DNA of 6,638 bases from an uncultured Oscillibacter sp. (GTDB taxonomy: Bacteria > Bacillota > Clostridia > Oscillospirales > Oscillospiraceae). A program made the translations under genes and the position numbers. Shown here one piece after another: positions 3,625 through 6,638 of the stretch. The stretch covers positions 1 to 6,638 of the forward strand of contig CAJOQY010000190.1 of the NCBI GenBank assembly GCA_905236835.1. The letters run 5' to 3'. Within the stretch, counting starts at the first letter, position 1. The number at the start of each line of letters is the position of its first letter. The notes under the pieces were generated by a model. The model was not told where the DNA came from. It was given only the letters and a program-made list of their open reading frames with translations, and made no database searches.

Positions 3625-6528
3625 ATGTTGAGTATCAACATGGACGATGTCATGAACGTCTTGAATTCCATCGCGTCGTTTTTGACCGTCATCGGCGTAG
3701 TGATCGTCGCGGCCATCGTCCTGCTTATCGTGGCGGGGAGATTTCAGAAGCCCCTGCGGGGCAAGGTTCGCGGCTGTACGTTGATCGCCGCGATTCTGGC
3801 TATTACCGTCTGTGTGAATCTGATTTGCGCCGGTCCCATGAGTACCATGCTGGATCTGGTGACAAGCGGCGGGACGATTGAGGAAGAAACCGCGCAAGCG
3901 GCCAAGGAGCTGGCCGTCCGGATCGGCGAGGAAGGCATTGTCCTGCTGGAAAACGATGATAATTTACTGCCGATGGCGTCCGGCGATAAATTAAACGTAT
4001 TTGGCTGGGCGTCGATCAATCCGATTTTAGGCGGCGCGGGTTCCGGCGCGCTCAATGACGCTTATGAAACCGTGGGGATTTTACAGAGCCTCAATGACGC
4101 CGGAATCGGGACAAACGCGGATTTATCGGCGTTTTATACGGCGTATAAAGCCGACCGTCCTGTCGTTGGCATGTGGGATCAGGACTGGACGCTCCCGGAG
4201 CCGAACGTCTCGGAATATTCTGAAGATTTAATCTCCGGCGCGCGGGATTTCTCCGACACGGCGATGATCGTAATTTCCCGCTCCGGCGGAGAGGGCGCGG
4301 ATTTGCCCAATGATATGGCCGCCGTGGTGGACGGGTCTTACAAAGACGGCACGACTTATACAATGGCGACGTATGATGATAATCTCAACGCGGGCAATGA
4401 CTGGGACGCGGGAGATCATTATTTACAGCTTTCCAACCGGGAAGAAGAACTGGTTCAGCTTGTGTGCGAGAATTTCGACAACGTGATTCTGGTCTACAAC
4501 GGCGCGAACGCGTTTGAACTGGGCTTCATTGAGGATTATCCGCAGATTAAAAGCGTCCTGTGGACCGGCGGTCAGGGACATGTCGGCATGAAGGCCTTTG
4601 GCGAGATTCTCTCCGGCGCGGTCAATCCTTCCGGCAAAATGATTGATACTTATGTGTATGATTTAAAATTAACCCCTTGGTGGAACAACTTCGGCGATTT
4701 TAATTATATCAATATGGACGAATTCAAATCCACCACGTCATTTGGCGGCGGCGATGTGATTCCGTCTTTCGTCAATTATGTCGAGGGCATTTATGTCGGT
4801 TATCGTTTCTATGAGACAGCCGCCGCCGAGGGCTTGATTGATTATGACAGCATTGTGCAATATCCCTTTGGCTATGGCCTGAGCTACACGACGTTTACGC
4901 AGGAAATGTCCCCCGTTACGCTGAACGGCAGCAATCTGACTTTCGATGTGACCGTTACGAATACCGGCGCGACGGCGGGCAAAGACGTTGTGGAAGTCTA
5001 TGTCAATCCGCCTTATATCAACGGCGGCATTGAGAAGGCCAGCGCGAATCTGGTGCAGTTCGCCAAAACAAGCCTGCTGGCCCCCGGCGCCAATGAGACC
5101 GTGCATATCTCATTCCCGCTGGAATCCCTCATGTCTTACGATTACGAGGGCGCGCGCTGCTATGTCTTAGAGGCCGGGGATTATATTATCTCCATCAACT
5201 CTGATTCTCATCATATTATCGCGCAAGAGACTTATACGATCCCCCGCACGGAAACCTACGGCGAGGGCAACAAGCGCGCCAGCGATCAAATCGCCGCCGT
5301 CAACCTGTTTGACAGCGTGGCGGGCGTGAACGTCACTTATCTGTCCCGCGCTGACGGATTCGCCAATTACGGCGCCGCCATCGCCGCGCCGACGGATTTC
5401 CAAATGCCCGCCGTCTATAAAGATTCTTTCTATAATATTTCCAATTATCTGACCGCCGCCGCGACAGCCATGGACGAGGATCCGGACGCGCCGGATGTCG
5501 TCACGGGCAACAATCAGGGCATTAAACTTGTCTCCATGCGCGGTCTGGACAAAGACGATCCCCAGTGGGATACGTTCATGGATCAGCTTACTCTCGACGA
5601 AATGAACGCGTTAATTTCTCTCGGCGGTTATCAGACCAACGGCGTGGACTCCGTCGGCAAAATCCGCACGAACGACTGCGACGGCCCCGCGTCTATCAAT
5701 AATAACTTTACGGGCGTCGGCTCCATCGGCTTCCCGGTGGGCGTCGTAATCGCCGCCACTTGGAACAAAGATTTAGCATACGAATTCGGCGACAGCATCG
5801 GCAAAATGGCCAACGAAATGGACGTTTCCGGCTGGTACGCCCCGGCGATGAACAATCATCGCACGGCGTTCGCGGGCCGCAATTTCGAGTATTATTCCGA
5901 GGACCCGATTATTTCCGGCTATATCGCCGCCAGCGCGGTCAAAGGTTCTCAGGATAACGAGGTCTACGCCTATATGAAGCATTTCGCCCTGAACGATCAG
6001 GAGGGCAACCGGTGCGATATGCTCTGCACATGGACGAACGAACAGGCCATGCGCGAAATTTATCTGAAACCCTTTGAAATCTGCGTGAAAGATTCCAATT
6101 GTTTGGCCGTTATGTCGTCGTTTAACTATATCGGCAACCGTTGGTCCGGCGGCATGAAAGAACTGCAAAAAACCGTCCTGCGCGGCGAATGGGGCTTTAA
6201 AGGCTTTGTTGAAACCGACTATTTCGGCGTGTATGGTTACATGAGCGCCGATCAGGGCATCCGCAACGGCTCGGACTTGATGCTTGTCAACTACGCCACG
6301 GCGACGAATGATGTCAGATTCCGCGACACGAACGGCGCCAAACAGGCTATGCGCGACGCGGCGAAAAATATTCTCTACGTCGTCGCCAACAGCCGCGCCT
6401 ACGCGGAAGAAAATCTCAACGGCGGCGGTATGTCATGGCGCGTTATCATGTACGCCATTGACGCCGTGATCGTGATTTTAATGGCTGTCTGGGCGTTCTT
6501 CCTGTTCCGCAAGAAGAAAACCGCGTAA
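3625..6528 (+). CDS. Membrane-anchored glycoside hydrolase family 3, permuted domain order
   Basis: A 967-residue predicted surface enzyme that removes beta-linked sugars (beta-glucosidase or beta-xylosidase type; substrate not decidable) from glycans or oligosaccharides with retention. Two membrane helices (about 17-37 and 51-69) flank a positive loop (RFQKPLRGKVR), placing the catalytic part outside. The usual C-terminal sandwich comes first (about 85-425). It starts with AAKELAVRIGEEGIVLLEN and carries the likely acid/base Glu223 in SRSGGEGAD. The FnIII domain follows (about 430-540), then a linker, then the (beta/alpha)8 barrel (about 640-930). The barrel has DGP (686-688), GRNFEYYSEDP (751-761), KHF (785-787) and nucleophile Asp865 in GFVETDYFG. 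A last helix (about 939-961) ends in RKKKTA, cytosolic by the positive-inside rule. Normal GH3 order is barrel, sandwich, FnIII; inverted order is known from rumen bacterial beta-glucosidases. All key residues are present, so activity is likely. No transporter or sugar regulator lies beside it. Confidence 0.93.
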   Translation: MLSINMDDVMNVLNSIASFLTVIGVVIVAAIVLLIVAGRFQKPLRGKVRGCTLIAAILAITVCVNLICAGPMSTMLDLVTSGGTIEEETAQAAKELAVRIGEEGIVLLENDDNLLPMASGDKLNVFGWASINPILGGAGSGALNDAYETVGILQSLNDAGIGTNADLSAFYTAYKADRPVVGMWDQDWTLPEPNVSEYSEDLISGARDFSDTAMIVISRSGGEGADLPNDMAAVVDGSYKDGTTYTMATYDDNLNAGNDWDAGDHYLQLSNREEELVQLVCENFDNVILVYNGANAFELGFIEDYPQIKSVLWTGGQGHVGMKAFGEILSGAVNPSGKMIDTYVYDLKLTPWWNNFGDFNYINMDEFKSTTSFGGGDVIPSFVNYVEGIYVGYRFYETAAAEGLIDYDSIVQYPFGYGLSYTTFTQEMSPVTLNGSNLTFDVTVTNTGATAGKDVVEVYVNPPYINGGIEKASANLVQFAKTSLLAPGANETVHISFPLESLMSYDYEGARCYVLEAGDYIISINSDSHHIIAQETYTIPRTETYGEGNKRASDQIAAVNLFDSVAGVNVTYLSRADGFANYGAAIAAPTDFQMPAVYKDSFYNISNYLTAAATAMDEDPDAPDVVTGNNQGIKLVSMRGLDKDDPQWDTFMDQLTLDEMNALISLGGYQTNGVDSVGKIRTNDCDGPASINNNFTGVGSIGFPVGVVIAATWNKDLAYEFGDSIGKMANEMDVSGWYAPAMNNHRTAFAGRNFEYYSEDPIISGYIAASAVKGSQDNEVYAYMKHFALNDQEGNRCDMLCTWTNEQAMREIYLKPFEICVKDSNCLAVMSSFNYIGNRWSGGMKELQKTVLRGEWGFKGFVETDYFGVYGYMSADQGIRNGSDLMLVNYATATNDVRFRDTNGAKQAMRDAAKNILYVVANSRAYAEENLNGGGMSWRVIMYAIDAVIVILMAVWAFFLFRKKKTA

Positions 6529-6569
6529 TTTAATTTAAAATTTAATCCAAATTCCGAACCTTTACCCTG

Positions 6570-6593
6570 TCCCCTCCCATTTATGGGAGGGGA
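6570..6593 (+). terminator. GC-rich hairpin after the GH3 gene
   Basis: CCCCTCCCAT (6571-6580) and ATGGGAGGGG (6583-6592) pair perfectly; T6570/A6593 adds one pair. It lies 42 bases after the stop codon. No T-tract follows on either strand, so it is not a classical intrinsic terminator. It may stabilise the 3' end, act with a factor, or be part of a dispersed palindromic repeat. Confidence 0.5.
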
Positions 6594-6626
6594 ACATAAA
6601 GAGAAAATTTTCTGATTACGTTCCCC
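6589..6626. repeat. Nested inverted repeat overlapping the hairpin
   Basis: GGGGAAC (6589-6595) pairs perfectly with GTTCCCC (6620-6626), with the palindrome AGAAAATTTTCT (6602-6613) inside. The GGGG arm is shared with the upstream hairpin, so the two folds are mutually exclusive. The element may extend beyond the window end. Confidence 0.5.
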
Positions 6627-6638
6627 TTGTTGATAATA

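Noticed and set aside
4738..5106. 122-codon minus-strand open frame within the GH3 gene
   Set aside because: Antisense shadow of the sandwich/FnIII coding region, with no recognisable product or start signal.
5773..6168. 131-codon minus-strand open frame within the GH3 gene
   Set aside because: It is antisense to the conserved barrel motifs GRNFEYYSEDP and KHF, whose coding constraint explains the open frame.

Overview
The window most likely comes from the chromosome of an anaerobic Gram-positive bacterium of the Clostridia (gut or rumen Firmicutes). This rests on GGAGG-type ribosome binding sites, an RF2 gene without the internal frameshift site, a Na/Pi transporter fused to PhoU domains, and a membrane-anchored family 3 glycoside hydrolase with swapped domain order. 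Reading frames are roughly half G+C and rich in CpG. The spacers are extremely A+T-rich. The assignment is an inference and no finer taxonomy is claimed.

Layout from left to right. A complete tRNA-Leu (anticodon CAA, CCA encoded) runs rightward at 1-87, followed by a strong two-tier hairpin and T-tracts (117-176) that act as its terminator. Convergent to it, on the minus strand, lie prfB (peptide chain release factor 2, 190-1308) and, 79 bases upstream of it, a 603-residue Na+/phosphate cotransporter-family protein with a C-terminal PhoU-like module (1388-3199). prfB has a near-consensus promoter of its own inside the 79-base gap, so it need not depend on transcription from the transporter gene.

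A 425-base A+T-rich spacer (3200-3624) separates the transporter from a divergent rightward gene. It holds a weak candidate leftward promoter, short direct repeats, several inverted repeats, and a good rightward promoter (TTGAAA-17-TATCAT with an extended -10). That promoter is overlapped or flanked by two odd-length perfect palindromes. From it reads a 967-residue glycoside hydrolase family 3 protein (3625-6528). Its catalytic domains are in the order sandwich, FnIII, (beta/alpha)8 barrel instead of the usual barrel, sandwich, FnIII. Two membrane helices precede them and one follows. The last 110 bases hold a GC-rich hairpin and a nested inverted repeat and are cut by the window end.

The genes do not form one pathway: translation (tRNA-Leu, RF2), phosphate handling, and cell-surface glycan hydrolysis sit side by side. 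I see no CRISPR array, transposase, phage gene or toxin-antitoxin pair. The most interesting items are the permuted, doubly anchored GH3 enzyme and its palindrome-rich control region, the decayed second metal-binding motif in the PhoU half of the transporter, and the 3' nested hairpins. None of these amounts to a demonstrated new system.
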